Assembly: GCA_900489925.1 (NCBI GenBank)
Contig: UEHQ01000035.1
Span: 1 to 41,765, forward strand
Reading direction: 5' to 3'
DNA length: 41,765 nucleotides
DNA from: Hyphomicrobiales bacterium
GTDB lineage: Bacteria; Pseudomonadota; Alphaproteobacteria; Rhizobiales; Rhizobiaceae
Made by a program: the position numbers and the translations under genes. Position 1 is the stretch's first letter, and each line of letters begins with the position of its first letter. The notes beneath the pieces were generated by a model. That model made no database searches. It saw only the letters and a program-made list of their open reading frames with translations, and was not told where the DNA came from. This document shows positions 6,092-14,932 of the stretch, in pieces.

Positions 6092-9000
6092 ATGGCAACA
6101 CTTCTCTTTCAGGCAGCCGGTGCCGCGCTCGGCAGCGTCTTCGGTCCTGTCGGCGCGATCATCGGCCGCGCGGCCGGTGCCCTGGCCGGCAGCGTCGTCG
6201 ACCACGCACTCATCAACGGCAGTACCACCGTGCGTGGCACGCGGCTGTCGACGGCACGCATTCCCGGCGCCGACGACGGCACGGCAATCAACCGTGTCTA
6301 CGGCACTGCCCGCATCGGTGGCACGCTGATCTGGGCCACGCGGTTCGAGGAGCAGGTAACGACCGAACGAACGGGCGGCAAATCCTCAAGCGGCACGCGG
6401 GTCGAGACCTACCGCTACTTCGCCAATCTCGCGATCGGTCTGTGCGAAGGGCAGGTGGCGCGGGTGCGGCGGGTATGGGCCGATGGCAAGGAACTGGATC
6501 TCACCAAGATCGAGATGCGCCTCTATCGCGGTGGCGACGACCAGCAGCCCGATCCGCTGATCGAGGCGAAGCAGGGGACGGGCAACGCCCCTGCCTATCG
6601 AGGGTTGGCCTATGTCGTGTTCGAACGCTTGCCGCTCGATACCTACGGCAACCGCATCCCGCTGCTACAGTTCGAAGTGGTTCGTGCAATCGGCGCCTTG
6701 GAAAACAAGATCAAGGCGGTCTGCATCATTCCGGGCGCGACCGAACATGGCTACCGCACGACCGCCGTCTCTGAAAAGACCGGTGCCGGCAGCGCCCGCC
6801 TTCTCAACCGGAACACACTGCAGGGGACCACGGATTGGGACGTCTCCATCGACGAACTGACTGCGCTGTGCCCGAATCTGGAGCGCGTCGCCCTTGTCGT
6901 CACCTGGTTCGGAACCGATCTGCGCGCCAGCGAGTGCCGCGTCGTACCGGGCGTTGAGGTCGCTCGCCGCAACGAAAGCAGGGATTGGTCAGTCTCGGGT
7001 GTCGAACGTGGCGACGCATATGTCGTCAGCCGGAACAATGGCGGCCCTGCTTTCGGCGGCACGCCCGATGATGAAAGTGTGGTGTCGGCTATTGCCGATC
7101 TCAAGGCGCGCGGGCTCAAGGTCTATCTCTATCCGTTCCTGATGATGGATATCCCCGCCGGCAACAGCTTGCCTGATCCCTATGGCGACGATGCCCAAGC
7201 GGCCTATCCCTGGCGCGGGCGGATCACCTGTCATCCTGCCATCGGCCAGGTCGGCACGGCAGACCGTACGCAACAGGCCCGCAGTCAGTTGCGGGCGTTT
7301 GCCGGTGCCGCGCGTCCCGGCCACTTTTCGGTATCGGGACACCGGGTCGTCTATGACGGCGATGAGGAAAGCTATCGGCGCTTCATCCTGCACTATGCGC
7401 AGCTTGCAAAGGCGGCAGGCGGTGTCAGCGGATTCATTGTCGGTTCCGAGCTGCGCGGGTTGACCCAGGTCCGGGACGATAATGGTGCCTTCCCCTTCGT
7501 CGAAACGCTTGCTTCGCTGGCCGCCGACGTGAAGACCCTGCTGCCGGCTGCAAAGCTGACCTATGGCGCGGATTGGAGCGAATATTTCGGCTATCATCCG
7601 GCGGACGGCAGCGGTGATGTCTATTTCAATCTTGATCCGCTCTGGGCCTCGCCGGCAATCGACGCGATCGGTATCGACAATTACATGCCGCTGCCCGACT
7701 GGCGCGACGATGATCTTGCCAATGCCAACCCTGACGGCTTCCGCCTCGCAGATGATCGCCAGGCCCTGATGGCCGGCATCGGCTCCGGCGAAGGCTTCGA
7801 TTGGTATTATGCGACAGAAGCCGATCGCCGCACGCGCTTGCGGACCGCGATTGTCGATGGCTCCGCGGGCAAGCACTGGGTCTATCGCTACAAGGACATT
7901 GGCGGCTGGTGGAGCAATTCGCATTACGAGCGGCTTGGCGGCGTGGAGCGTGCATCTCAGACGCCGTGGATTCCCGCCAGCAAGCCGATCTGGTTCACGG
8001 AACTTGGCTGCGGCGCAATCGACAAGGGAGCCAATCAGCCGAACGTATTCGCCGATCCGAAATCGGCGGAAAGTGCTGCTCCTTATTTCTCCAGCGGAAT
8101 GTGCTCCGACAGCATGCAGCGCCGGTTTCTGGAAGCGCATCACGATTGGTGGAGCGGTGGCGCCGCGCCTGGAATGGTCGATCCCGCGCACCTCTTCATC
8201 TGGTCCTGGGACGCGCGACCCTATCCGGCCTTTCCGCAAAATACGACTATCTGGAGCGACGGTGGCAACTGGCGAACGGGTCACTGGCTCAATGGCCGGA
8301 TCGGCGGAGGGACGCTTGCCGACGTCATTGCCGCGATGCTGGGCGACCACGGCTTTGCCGATTTCGACGTTTCGGAAGTGAGTGGTGATCTGACGGGCTA
8401 TGTCCAGGGCGATCTCGCCTCGGCACGCAGCCTGATCGAGCCCTTGCTCCAGGCATTCCAGATTGATGTTTTCGAGGATGCGGGACGCTTGCGGTTTCGC
8501 TCGCGTGCGCGGGCAAGTCTTCCGGCTTGGCCGATCGAGGCGCTCGTCGATCGCGAGGATGCACAGCTCTGGCAGGAAACGCGCGGCCATGACAGCGACT
8601 TTGCCGCGGAAGCAGTACTGACATTCTACAATCCCGAACTCGATTTCGGGGAGGCGAGTGTGCGTTCACACCGTGCTGGACAAACGACGAGCCGGGTCAT
8701 CAAGCAGGATCTGGCAGCGGTTGTTGCAGAAGAGACGGTACTGGCCGCAGCCGAGGCGCTGTTGCGCGACAACAGGATTTCCCGCCGCTCCGTTCGCTTC
8801 TCGATATCTCCCGGTGAACTGCAGGTCCAGCCCGGCGATGTGGTGACTCTACCCGGCGGCCCGCCCGGTCGTTTCCTCGTCATGCGGATCGAGGAAAACG
8901 AGGCGCGCCGCATCGAAGCGCGCGAGTTCGCGTCATCGCGTGGCGGGAGCCCGCCCTCATCCCAGGATGGGCGGGAGGTTGGCACCGAGCCATCGAACCT

Positions 9001-9928
9001 TTTCGACCCGGTCGTCTGCCTCATGGATCTGCCGTGCATCGATGGCGGTGACGTCGCATCCTTTGCGCGAGGAGCCGTCTTTTCTCGGCCCTGGCGCGCG
9101 GTTGGGCTGTCGTCGTCGGCGACAGAGGAGGGGTATCAGGGCAGGGTATTGCTTGATCGTCCGGCCACGATTGGAACCCTGGCTGTTGAACTGGGCAGTG
9201 GCGTCAGTGGCCGCTTCGACTGGTCCCGACCGCTGGTGGTCGATCTCCCTGCAGGTGAGTTTTCCTCCTTGCCCGCCGTATCCGTCCTGAACGGCGGCAA
9301 TCTCATGGCGGTCCTGGCAACAAACGGCGCGTGGGAGGTTCTGTCCTTCCAGCAGGCCGACGAGATCGAGAGCGGCCGCTGGCGCTTGAGCGGCCTGCTC
9401 CGCGCGCTCGCCGGGACCGATGACGCGATGATGTCGGGCGCCGCCGCGGGTTCGCCGGCCGTGCTGCTCGATCAGGCGGTCAAGCCGCTGGGCCTCGGCA
9501 GCGATGAAATGGGACTGCGCTTGAACTGGATTGCCGAGGCTGCCGGCTCCGCTGAAAAGGCAGGCCCCTTCGCCTTCGAAGGAGGATTGCGCGCACGGAC
9601 GCCACTGGCGCCCGTCCATTTGCGCTGCGCGCGCAATAGCGCCGGAGAGGCCGTCGTCTCCTGGATCCGCAGGGGGCGGGAGAACGCCGACAACTGGATC
9701 GGCGCCGATATCCCGCTCGACGAACCGTTCGAACGCTATCGCCTCGAGATGCTGCGGGAAGAGGCCGTTTTGAGAACTGTCGAGGTCGATACGTCTGAAT
9801 GGACCTATTCGCTGGCCGACGAGACTGCGGATTTCGGTGCGCCGCAGACGAGCTTTGTCGTGAGAATCCGCCAGATGGGGGCACGCGTTCCTCTCGGATT
9901 GCCCGCGATGCGCGCCTTTGTGCTGTGA
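6092..9928 (+). CDS. Tail fibre/megatron protein with TIM-barrel domain (GTA g15-like)
   Basis: The 1278-residue central tip protein of GTA tails. The N-terminus is hydrophobic and Gly/Ala-rich (GAALGSVFGPVGAIIGRAAG). A GTA TIM-barrel, glycoside-hydrolase-like domain spans about residues 430-740, with IDAIGIDNYMPLPDW, WFTELGCGAIDKGANQPNVF and HLFIWSWDARPYPAFP. A phage-tail_3 type domain follows (about 790-960), then beta-rich C-terminal modules. Family members pierce the envelope or bind the host. The start follows the g14 stop directly. The gene is intact. Confidence 0.93.
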   Translation: MATLLFQAAGAALGSVFGPVGAIIGRAAGALAGSVVDHALINGSTTVRGTRLSTARIPGADDGTAINRVYGTARIGGTLIWATRFEEQVTTERTGGKSSSGTRVETYRYFANLAIGLCEGQVARVRRVWADGKELDLTKIEMRLYRGGDDQQPDPLIEAKQGTGNAPAYRGLAYVVFERLPLDTYGNRIPLLQFEVVRAIGALENKIKAVCIIPGATEHGYRTTAVSEKTGAGSARLLNRNTLQGTTDWDVSIDELTALCPNLERVALVVTWFGTDLRASECRVVPGVEVARRNESRDWSVSGVERGDAYVVSRNNGGPAFGGTPDDESVVSAIADLKARGLKVYLYPFLMMDIPAGNSLPDPYGDDAQAAYPWRGRITCHPAIGQVGTADRTQQARSQLRAFAGAARPGHFSVSGHRVVYDGDEESYRRFILHYAQLAKAAGGVSGFIVGSELRGLTQVRDDNGAFPFVETLASLAADVKTLLPAAKLTYGADWSEYFGYHPADGSGDVYFNLDPLWASPAIDAIGIDNYMPLPDWRDDDLANANPDGFRLADDRQALMAGIGSGEGFDWYYATEADRRTRLRTAIVDGSAGKHWVYRYKDIGGWWSNSHYERLGGVERASQTPWIPASKPIWFTELGCGAIDKGANQPNVFADPKSAESAAPYFSSGMCSDSMQRRFLEAHHDWWSGGAAPGMVDPAHLFIWSWDARPYPAFPQNTTIWSDGGNWRTGHWLNGRIGGGTLADVIAAMLGDHGFADFDVSEVSGDLTGYVQGDLASARSLIEPLLQAFQIDVFEDAGRLRFRSRARASLPAWPIEALVDREDAQLWQETRGHDSDFAAEAVLTFYNPELDFGEASVRSHRAGQTTSRVIKQDLAAVVAEETVLAAAEALLRDNRISRRSVRFSISPGELQVQPGDVVTLPGGPPGRFLVMRIEENEARRIEAREFASSRGGSPPSSQDGREVGTEPSNLFDPVVCLMDLPCIDGGDVASFARGAVFSRPWRAVGLSSSATEEGYQGRVLLDRPATIGTLAVELGSGVSGRFDWSRPLVVDLPAGEFSSLPAVSVLNGGNLMAVLATNGAWEVLSFQQADEIESGRWRLSGLLRALAGTDDAMMSGAAAGSPAVLLDQAVKPLGLGSDEMGLRLNWIAEAAGSAEKAGPFAFEGGLRARTPLAPVHLRCARNSAGEAVVSWIRRGRENADNWIGADIPLDEPFERYRLEMLREEAVLRTVEVDTSEWTYSLADETADFGAPQTSFVVRIRQMGARVPLGLPAMRAFVL

Positions 9929-9948
9929 CTTTTGTTGAAAGGAGAAAG

Positions 9949-10167
9949 ATGATGAGCGAATTGAAATTCTGGTACACCTCCAAGACGATCTGGGGTGCGC
10001 TGATCTCCGTTGTCGCATCCTTGATGCACTTTACGGGTGTGGATATTGCCGCTGCCGATCGCAGTCAGATCGTCGACTCGATCGTCAATATTGCCGGCGC
10101 GTTCGGCGGTCTGTTGGCAGTCTACGGTCGCGTCACCGCGAAGTCCGCGATCAAATCCGCGTCATGA
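9949..10167 (+). CDS. Small holin-like membrane protein at the end of the GTA cluster
   Basis: A 72-residue protein with a charged N-terminus, a first hydrophobic segment (IWGALISVVASLMHFTG), a polar hinge with DRSQIVDSI, and a second hydrophobic segment (IVNIAGAFGGLLAVYGRV). Two transmembrane helices with a short lysine-bearing tail fit a holin-like protein, but I cannot assign a family. A GGAGAA ribosome binding site lies just upstream of two tandem ATG codons. It follows g15 by 20 bases and is likely cotranscribed with it. Confidence 0.65.
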   Translation: MMSELKFWYTSKTIWGALISVVASLMHFTGVDIAAADRSQIVDSIVNIAGAFGGLLAVYGRVTAKSAIKSAS

Positions 10168-10182
10168 GAAGCAATGCCGGCG

Positions 10183-10206
10183 AGGGGTGGATACCCACCA
10201 CCTTTC
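10183..10206 (+). terminator. Candidate terminator after the GTA-like cluster
   Basis: GGTGG (10186-10190) and CCACC (10195-10199) form a stem around ATAC, extended by AGG/CCT with one bulged A, followed by a short TTT. It lies 16 bases after the holin-like stop. The U-tract is poor, so this is only a candidate. The remaining bases to feuN show no gene. Confidence 0.4.
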
Positions 10207-10347
10207 GCTGGATTCTACGTGGTTTGACCCCGCCTGTTCCTAGTCTCAAACAGTTCTAAACACTCGACGTTACAGTGCATTCATTTGCCATTCAGGTCGC
10301 TTGAGTACATAGTCCACCCAAGTTGGTATCCATTGAAAGCATAGCAC

Positions 10348-10596
10348 ATGGCCTCTCCTCTGAGCGTCGCAGCGTTAGCCGCCGGGCTGGCGGTATCGTC
10401 GCCCTCACCGGATAATTCGCGCAACTTTATAGTGCGCGTAGCAGGCGATTGCAGCGCGGCCGCCCAGCAGGTTGTGGAGAAGACCGGCGGTCAATTGCTG
10501 TCCGTCCAACCTTCCGGCGATAGTTGCATCATCACGGTTTTGGTCCAGGGCAACGGTCAGCGTCCGCGCAAGGTAACCGTCAAGGTTCCGATGTAG
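10348..10596 (+). CDS. feuN: FeuN-like small exported regulator of the FeuPQ system
   Basis: An 82-residue protein with a hydrophobic N-terminus (MASPLSVAALAAGLAVSS) acting as a probable signal sequence, then a short mature domain with two cysteines (C35, C60) that could form a disulfide. An in-frame TAG lies six bases before the ATG, so no longer start exists. In S. meliloti a small periplasmic protein FeuN, encoded just upstream of feuP, restrains the sensor kinase FeuQ; position and size here match. The identification is by context and memory, not alignment. The N-region lacks basic residues, which is unusual for a signal peptide. Confidence 0.7.
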   Translation: MASPLSVAALAAGLAVSSPSPDNSRNFIVRVAGDCSAAAQQVVEKTGGQLLSVQPSGDSCIITVLVQGNGQRPRKVTVKVPM

Positions 10597-10648
10597 GCAG
10601 AATCGGCCTATGAGACATCGAAGAGATCAAGCGGGGTAAAGCCGACCG

Positions 10649-11320
10649 ATGCGAATTCTGGTAGTCGAAGACGACGTCAATCTGAACCGACAGCTGAGCG
10701 ACACTCTGAAAGAGGCCGGCTATGTCGTGGATCAGGCATTCGACGGTGAGGAAGGGCACTTCCTCGGCGATACCGAGCCTTACGACGCGATCATCCTCGA
10801 CATCGGTCTTCCTGAGATGGATGGTGTGACGGTGCTCGAGAAGTGGCGTGGCGCTGGTCGCGGCGTGCCGGTGCTGATCCTGACGGCGCGCGACCGGTGG
10901 AGCGACAAGGTCGCCGGTATCGATGCTGGCGCCGACGACTACGTCACCAAGCCCTTCCATGTGGAGGAGGTCCTTGCCCGTATCCGCGCCTTGATCCGCC
11001 GCGCGGCCGGCCATTCCTCTTCCGAAATCGTCTGCGGTCCAGTGCGTCTCGATACCAAGACCTCGAAGGCCGTCGTCAACGGCGTGACGCTGAAACTGAC
11101 GTCGCACGAATACCGCCTGCTGGCCTATCTGATGCATCACATGGGTGAGGTCGTGTCTCGTACCGAACTCGTCGAGCACATGTATGATCAGGACTTCGAC
11201 CGCGATTCCAATACGATCGAGGTTTTTGTCGGTCGCTTGCGCAAGAAGATGGGCGTTGATCTGATTGAAACGGTGCGCGGTCTCGGTTACCGCATTCAAG
11301 CGCCGAGCAATGCGAATTAA
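10649..11320 (+). CDS. feuP: OmpR-family response regulator FeuP
   Basis: DNA-binding response regulator of 223 residues. The receiver domain has acidic residues at VVEDD, the phosphorylation site Asp51 (LDIGLPEMDG), the LTARD switch region and K101 in VTKPF. The C-terminal winged-helix domain carries TSHEYRLLAYLMHH and NTIEVFVGRLRKKMG. In S. meliloti FeuP controls cyclic glucan export (ndvA) and osmotic adaptation. It follows feuN by 52 bases and overlaps feuQ by 11 bases, so kinase and regulator are translated together. Confidence 0.88.
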   Translation: MRILVVEDDVNLNRQLSDTLKEAGYVVDQAFDGEEGHFLGDTEPYDAIILDIGLPEMDGVTVLEKWRGAGRGVPVLILTARDRWSDKVAGIDAGADDYVTKPFHVEEVLARIRALIRRAAGHSSSEIVCGPVRLDTKTSKAVVNGVTLKLTSHEYRLLAYLMHHMGEVVSRTELVEHMYDQDFDRDSNTIEVFVGRLRKKMGVDLIETVRGLGYRIQAPSNAN

Positions 11321-12713
11321 GTCGCTCACCGCACGCGTTCTGCTGTTGACCACGATCTGGTCGACCGTTGCGCTGGTTGTCATCGGTCTCCTGATCTCGA
11401 CGCTCTATCGCAAGAGCGCCGAGCGCGGCTTTCAGGATCTGCTGCGAGCCCAGCTCTATAACGTCATCAACTCCGTGGCGATCGGCGATCAGGGGGCACT
11501 GAGCGGCAGTCCGCAGCTTGGCGACCTGCGCTTCGCGCAGCCGAAGACCGGCTGGTACTGGGTGGTGGAGCCGCTCGGCACCTACACGGCGCCGCCGCTG
11601 GTATCGCCTTCTCTCGGATCAGCCACGATCCCGGTTCCATCGGTTCTCGAAGCGCCGTTCGACAAGAATTACGAACGCTATTATCAGGTGACCGATGCCT
11701 CAGGAAATCGGATCCAGGTCGCCGAAACCGAAGTCGTTCTCGACACGGACGGACGCGCGGCGCGTTTTCGCGTGACGGGCAATGTCGATGTCGTGGAAGA
11801 CGACGTCCGCAATTTCTCCCACAGCCTCTATCTCGCGCTCGCCGGCTTCGGCGTCGGCAGCCTTATCGTCAATGCGCTGGCCATTCTTTATGGTCTCAAG
11901 CCGCTCGACAAGGCGCGCGCCGCGCTTGAGCGGATCCGCGCGGGCGAGAGCGAGCAGCTGAAGGGGGACTTCCCTCGCGAGATCTTGCCGCTCGCCAACG
12001 AAGTGAATGCGTTGATCGATAGCAACAGGCGTATCGTCGAGCGTGCCCGCATGCAGGTCGGCAATCTCGCCCATTCTCTCAAGACCCCGATTGCCGTGCT
12101 GCTCAACGAAGCGCGCGTGCTCGAGCGATCACATGGGGATCTCGTGCGCAGCCAGGCTGAAGCGATGCAGGGGCAGGTCCAGTCCTATCTCAACCGTGCC
12201 CGCATCGCTGCGCAGCGCGAATCCGTTCTTGCCCGCACAGATGCCGAGCCGGCGATGGAGCGCCTGGTCCGCGTCATGCGCCGCCTGAACGTCGACAAGG
12301 AATTTGAGCTTTCCGTCGCGCCGCCGCATCTGGCCGTCGCGATGGAACAGCAGGATCTCGAGGAAATTGTCGGCAATCTCCTGGAAAATGCGGCACGCTT
12401 TGCAGCAACCAAGGTCCGCCTGTCGGTCTCTGAGGCGCCCGACGACATCAAGGGGAGCGAGGCCAGCGCGCGTCGTCACTGGGTCGAGTTGATCGTCGAG
12501 GACGACGGAAGCGGGCTCGAGCCCGATCAGATCCGGGAAGCGCTGAAGCGCGGGCGGCGGCTTGACGAAAGCAAGCCGGGCACCGGCCTCGGCCTGTCGA
12601 TCGTCACCGAGATCGCCAATGAATACCAAGGGCGGCTCGAGCTGTCTCGCGGTGACTGGGGTGGACTTAAGGCACGCCTTATTTTGCCTGGTGTCACAAA
12701 GGATGTTGCGTGA
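11310..12713 (+). CDS. feuQ: Sensor histidine kinase FeuQ
   Basis: Inner-membrane sensor of 467 residues. Two transmembrane segments (about 10-32 and 172-195) enclose a periplasmic domain of roughly 140 residues; a HAMP-like linker follows. The dimerisation domain has the phospho-acceptor H255 in GNLAHSLKTP, and the ATPase domain shows GNLLENAARFA, VEDDGSGL and GTGLGLSIV. The ATG at 11310 overlaps feuP. The NLAHSLKTP box and domain order resemble the PhoQ type of kinase. The periplasmic domain is where FeuN is expected to act. Confidence 0.87.
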   Translation: MRIKSLTARVLLLTTIWSTVALVVIGLLISTLYRKSAERGFQDLLRAQLYNVINSVAIGDQGALSGSPQLGDLRFAQPKTGWYWVVEPLGTYTAPPLVSPSLGSATIPVPSVLEAPFDKNYERYYQVTDASGNRIQVAETEVVLDTDGRAARFRVTGNVDVVEDDVRNFSHSLYLALAGFGVGSLIVNALAILYGLKPLDKARAALERIRAGESEQLKGDFPREILPLANEVNALIDSNRRIVERARMQVGNLAHSLKTPIAVLLNEARVLERSHGDLVRSQAEAMQGQVQSYLNRARIAAQRESVLARTDAEPAMERLVRVMRRLNVDKEFELSVAPPHLAVAMEQQDLEEIVGNLLENAARFAATKVRLSVSEAPDDIKGSEASARRHWVELIVEDDGSGLEPDQIREALKRGRRLDESKPGTGLGLSIVTEIANEYQGRLELSRGDWGGLKARLILPGVTKDVA

Positions 12714-12739
12714 CGAACTGCTTGATGCCAGAAAGACAT

Positions 12740-12765
12740 AGGCATTTGCATAGCATGCTTTGCCT
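12740..12765 (+). other. Weak hairpin after feuQ
   Basis: AGGCA (12740-12744) pairs with TGCCT (12761-12765), and inside it GCAT pairs with ATGC around an AGC loop. No U-tract follows. It could help end the feuNPQ transcript, but it is a weak structure. Confidence 0.3.
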
Positions 12766-12829
12766 TAATGCCGACATGGCGCGATGCGCCTGTGGCAGCG
12801 TATTTGACAGCTGAGTCGGGTTCCCCTGA

Positions 12830-13258
12830 ATGATGTTCCGTTCGAAAGGCATGATTGTTTCCTCGTTGGCGGCCGCTGTGGCCTTGTCTGGCTGCCAGAC
12901 AACGAAGAGTGGTGGCTCCGGCGGCCTTTTCGGAAGCAGCAAGCCGTCTGCATCCGCGTCCTTCATTGCTGCCCTTCAGGGCGGTATCGTCGGTCGCACG
13001 GGCATAACGTTGAGCGACAGTGATCGACAGCGCGCGCTTGAAGCGGAATATCGTGCCTTGGAAGGTGCGGCCGTCGGCCAGCCGGTCGTCTGGAGCGGAC
13101 GCAATGTCAGCGGCAAGGTCATTGCTGCCGCTCCCTATCAGGTCGGCTCGCAGAACTGCCGTCAGTACACCCATACGGTCACGGTCGAAGGCAAGGAAAC
13201 CGTTGCCCGCGGTTCGGCCTGTCGCAATGATAACGGCAGCTGGTCGCCTCTCGGCTAG
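12830..13258 (+). CDS. Outer-membrane lipoprotein, 17 kDa surface antigen-like
   Basis: A 142-residue lipoprotein. The N-terminus has basic residues (MMFRSKG), a hydrophobic core and the lipobox ALSGC with lipidated C22. A Gly/Ser linker follows, then a small domain with LSDSDRQRALEAEYRALEGA, GQPVVWSG and a C-terminal beta region with two cysteines (CRQYTHTVTVEGK, then GSACRNDNGSW) like the RT0821/17 kDa surface antigen family. Function is unknown. Starting at the internal ATG 12851 would remove the positive n-region, so I prefer 12830 or 12833. It lies 116 bases after feuQ. Confidence 0.78.
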   Translation: MMFRSKGMIVSSLAAAVALSGCQTTKSGGSGGLFGSSKPSASASFIAALQGGIVGRTGITLSDSDRQRALEAEYRALEGAAVGQPVVWSGRNVSGKVIAAAPYQVGSQNCRQYTHTVTVEGKETVARGSACRNDNGSWSPLG

Positions 13259-13264
13259 CTGAGA

Positions 13265-13283
13265 TTGGCCTGATTGCGGCCAA
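13265..13283 (+). other. Hairpin after the lipoprotein gene
   Basis: TTGGCC (13265-13270) and GGCCAA (13278-13283) are perfect inverted repeats around a 7-base loop, with a GAGA/TCTC pair further out (13261-13264, 13294-13297). No U-tract follows. It is likely a transcript-end structure or 3' stabiliser. Confidence 0.4.
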
Positions 13284-13352
13284 ACGCCTCAAATCTCGTT
13301 CATCACGGCTTTGCTTGTTGGAAAGAAGCCGCGCTTCGAGTATTTGGCGGCT

Positions 13353-14483
13353 ATGATTTTCTGGATTCTTGTGGCCGTTATGACGGCGGTTGTTGCCGCT
13401 ATCCTGCTTTATCCGCTTTTGCGTGGAGCAAAGGCGGCTGACGATAGCCGGGCTGGCGAAGCGGCGGTCTATCGCGACCAGCTCCGCGAACTCGAGCGCG
13501 ACCTTGCCGGCGGTTTGATTTCTGCTGACGAAGCCGAGTATGCGCGGGCGGAAGTCGGCCGGCGGTTGATCGCCGTCTCGAACACTCCTGCGACGGTTTC
13601 CGGCCGGAAAAGCGGGCGTCATCGCCTTGCCGAGGCTTTCGTCCTCCTCTTGCTACCCGCAATGGGGCTCTGTCTTTACGTGGCGATGGGGCGGCCCGAT
13701 TTACCGTCGCAGCCGCTGGAGGCACGTCTCGCAAATCCCGGCAATGACATGGCCGTGCTGGTCGCCAAGGCCGAGCGCCATCTCGCGCAAAATCCCGACG
13801 ACGGCAAGGGCTGGGATGTCCTTGCGCCGATCTATTTCAGCACGATGCGTGTCGACGATGCCGAGGCGGCCTACCGCAATGCCATCCGCCTGCTTGGTCC
13901 GAGCGCCGTGCGGCTCGACGGCCTTGCCGAAACGCTCATGGCGAAATCAGGCGGTGTCGTGACCGACGATGCGCGTCAGGTGCTCGAACAGTCGCTACAG
14001 CTGGAGCAAGACAATCCGCGCGCGCGGTACTACCTCGCCCTCGGCATGGAACAGGCGGGCAAGGCGAGCGAAGCTCTCGGCGGCTTTCAGGCGCTCGCCA
14101 AGCAATCGCCCGCCGATGCGCCGTGGATGCCGCTGGTCAACGAGCACATCGCCAAGAACGGCGGAACGCCGGCAACAGCGTCGGCGCCGGCCGGTCCGAC
14201 ACAGGCTGATGTCGCCGCCGCCGAACAGATGACTGCCGGCGATCAGCAGCAAATGATCAAGGGCATGGTCGCAAGCCTGGACGCAAAGCTCGCCGAAAAT
14301 CCGGATGACCTCGAAGGATGGTTGCGGCTGGTCCGCTCCTATGCCGTATTGAACGACAAGGATCACGCCGTTGGCGCCCTCAAGCGCGGACTCGCGGTGT
14401 TCCCCGCCAAGAGCGACAAGGGAATGCAGCTTCTCGCGCTGGCGCGTGAGCTTGGTATCGCAACGGAAGGATTGACGGAATGA
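13353..14483 (+). CDS. ccmI: Cytochrome c biogenesis protein CcmI (CycH)
   Basis: Presents apocytochrome c to the haem ligation complex at the periplasmic face of the inner membrane. The 376-residue product has a first transmembrane helix at 2-24, a short cytoplasmic zone with RDQLRELERDLAGGLIS, a second helix near 94-112, and a periplasmic region with TPR-like repeats (GWDVLAPIYFSTMRVDDAEAAY, WLRLVRSYAVLNDKDHAVGA). I chose ATG 13353 (MIFWILVAV) because it starts exactly at the first membrane helix, as in the family. It overlaps ccmE by ATGA. Confidence 0.92.
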   Translation: MIFWILVAVMTAVVAAILLYPLLRGAKAADDSRAGEAAVYRDQLRELERDLAGGLISADEAEYARAEVGRRLIAVSNTPATVSGRKSGRHRLAEAFVLLLLPAMGLCLYVAMGRPDLPSQPLEARLANPGNDMAVLVAKAERHLAQNPDDGKGWDVLAPIYFSTMRVDDAEAAYRNAIRLLGPSAVRLDGLAETLMAKSGGVVTDDARQVLEQSLQLEQDNPRARYYLALGMEQAGKASEALGGFQALAKQSPADAPWMPLVNEHIAKNGGTPATASAPAGPTQADVAAAEQMTAGDQQQMIKGMVASLDAKLAENPDDLEGWLRLVRSYAVLNDKDHAVGALKRGLAVFPAKSDKGMQLLALARELGIATEGLTE

Positions 14484-14932
14484 CGCGCAAGCAGAAGCGC
14501 CTTGCGGTAATTGGCGGCGGGATGACCTTCATTCTCGCGGCCGTTCTGCTCGTCATGTTCGCCTTCAGCCAGTCCGTGGCCTATTTCTACATGCCGGCCG
14601 ATCTCGCCAAGAACCCGGTGCCCCCAGGAACGCGCATCCGCCTGGGTGGTCTTGTCGGCGATGGCAGCATCGTGCGCGGCGTCGGCTCGACGGTGCAGTT
14701 TGCGGTGACCGACCCCAGCGGTGACCAGATCCGCGTTCGCTATACGGGGATATTGCCTGACCTCTTTCGCGAGGGGCAGGGGGTCGTCACCGAGGGGCGT
14801 TTCGAGACGGGAAGCGATGTCTTCACCGCCGATACCGTTCTTGCCAAGCATGACGAGAAGTACATGCCCAAGGAGGTTGCCGACCGCCTGAAGTCGCAGG
14901 GACTGTGGAAAGAAGGAGAGGCGGCGCAATGA
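14480..14932 (+). CDS. ccmE: Haem chaperone CcmE (CycJ)
   Basis: Periplasmic haem carrier, membrane-anchored, 150 residues. One N-terminal transmembrane helix (about 9-30) precedes an OB-fold domain with GTRIRLGGLV and GDQIRVRYTGILPDLFREGQG. The covalent haem-binding His is H124 in LAKHDEKYMP, with Y128 as the usual second ligand. Both ends overlap neighbours by four bases (ATGA). It takes haem from CcmC and hands it to CcmF; ccmABC are not in this window. Confidence 0.95.
   Translation: MTRKQKRLAVIGGGMTFILAAVLLVMFAFSQSVAYFYMPADLAKNPVPPGTRIRLGGLVGDGSIVRGVGSTVQFAVTDPSGDQIRVRYTGILPDLFREGQGVVTEGRFETGSDVFTADTVLAKHDEKYMPKEVADRLKSQGLWKEGEAAQ

Noticed and set aside
6989..8590. 533-codon minus-strand frame inside the megatron gene
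   Set aside because: Shadow of the g15 reading frame; no ribosome binding site and no recognisable motif.
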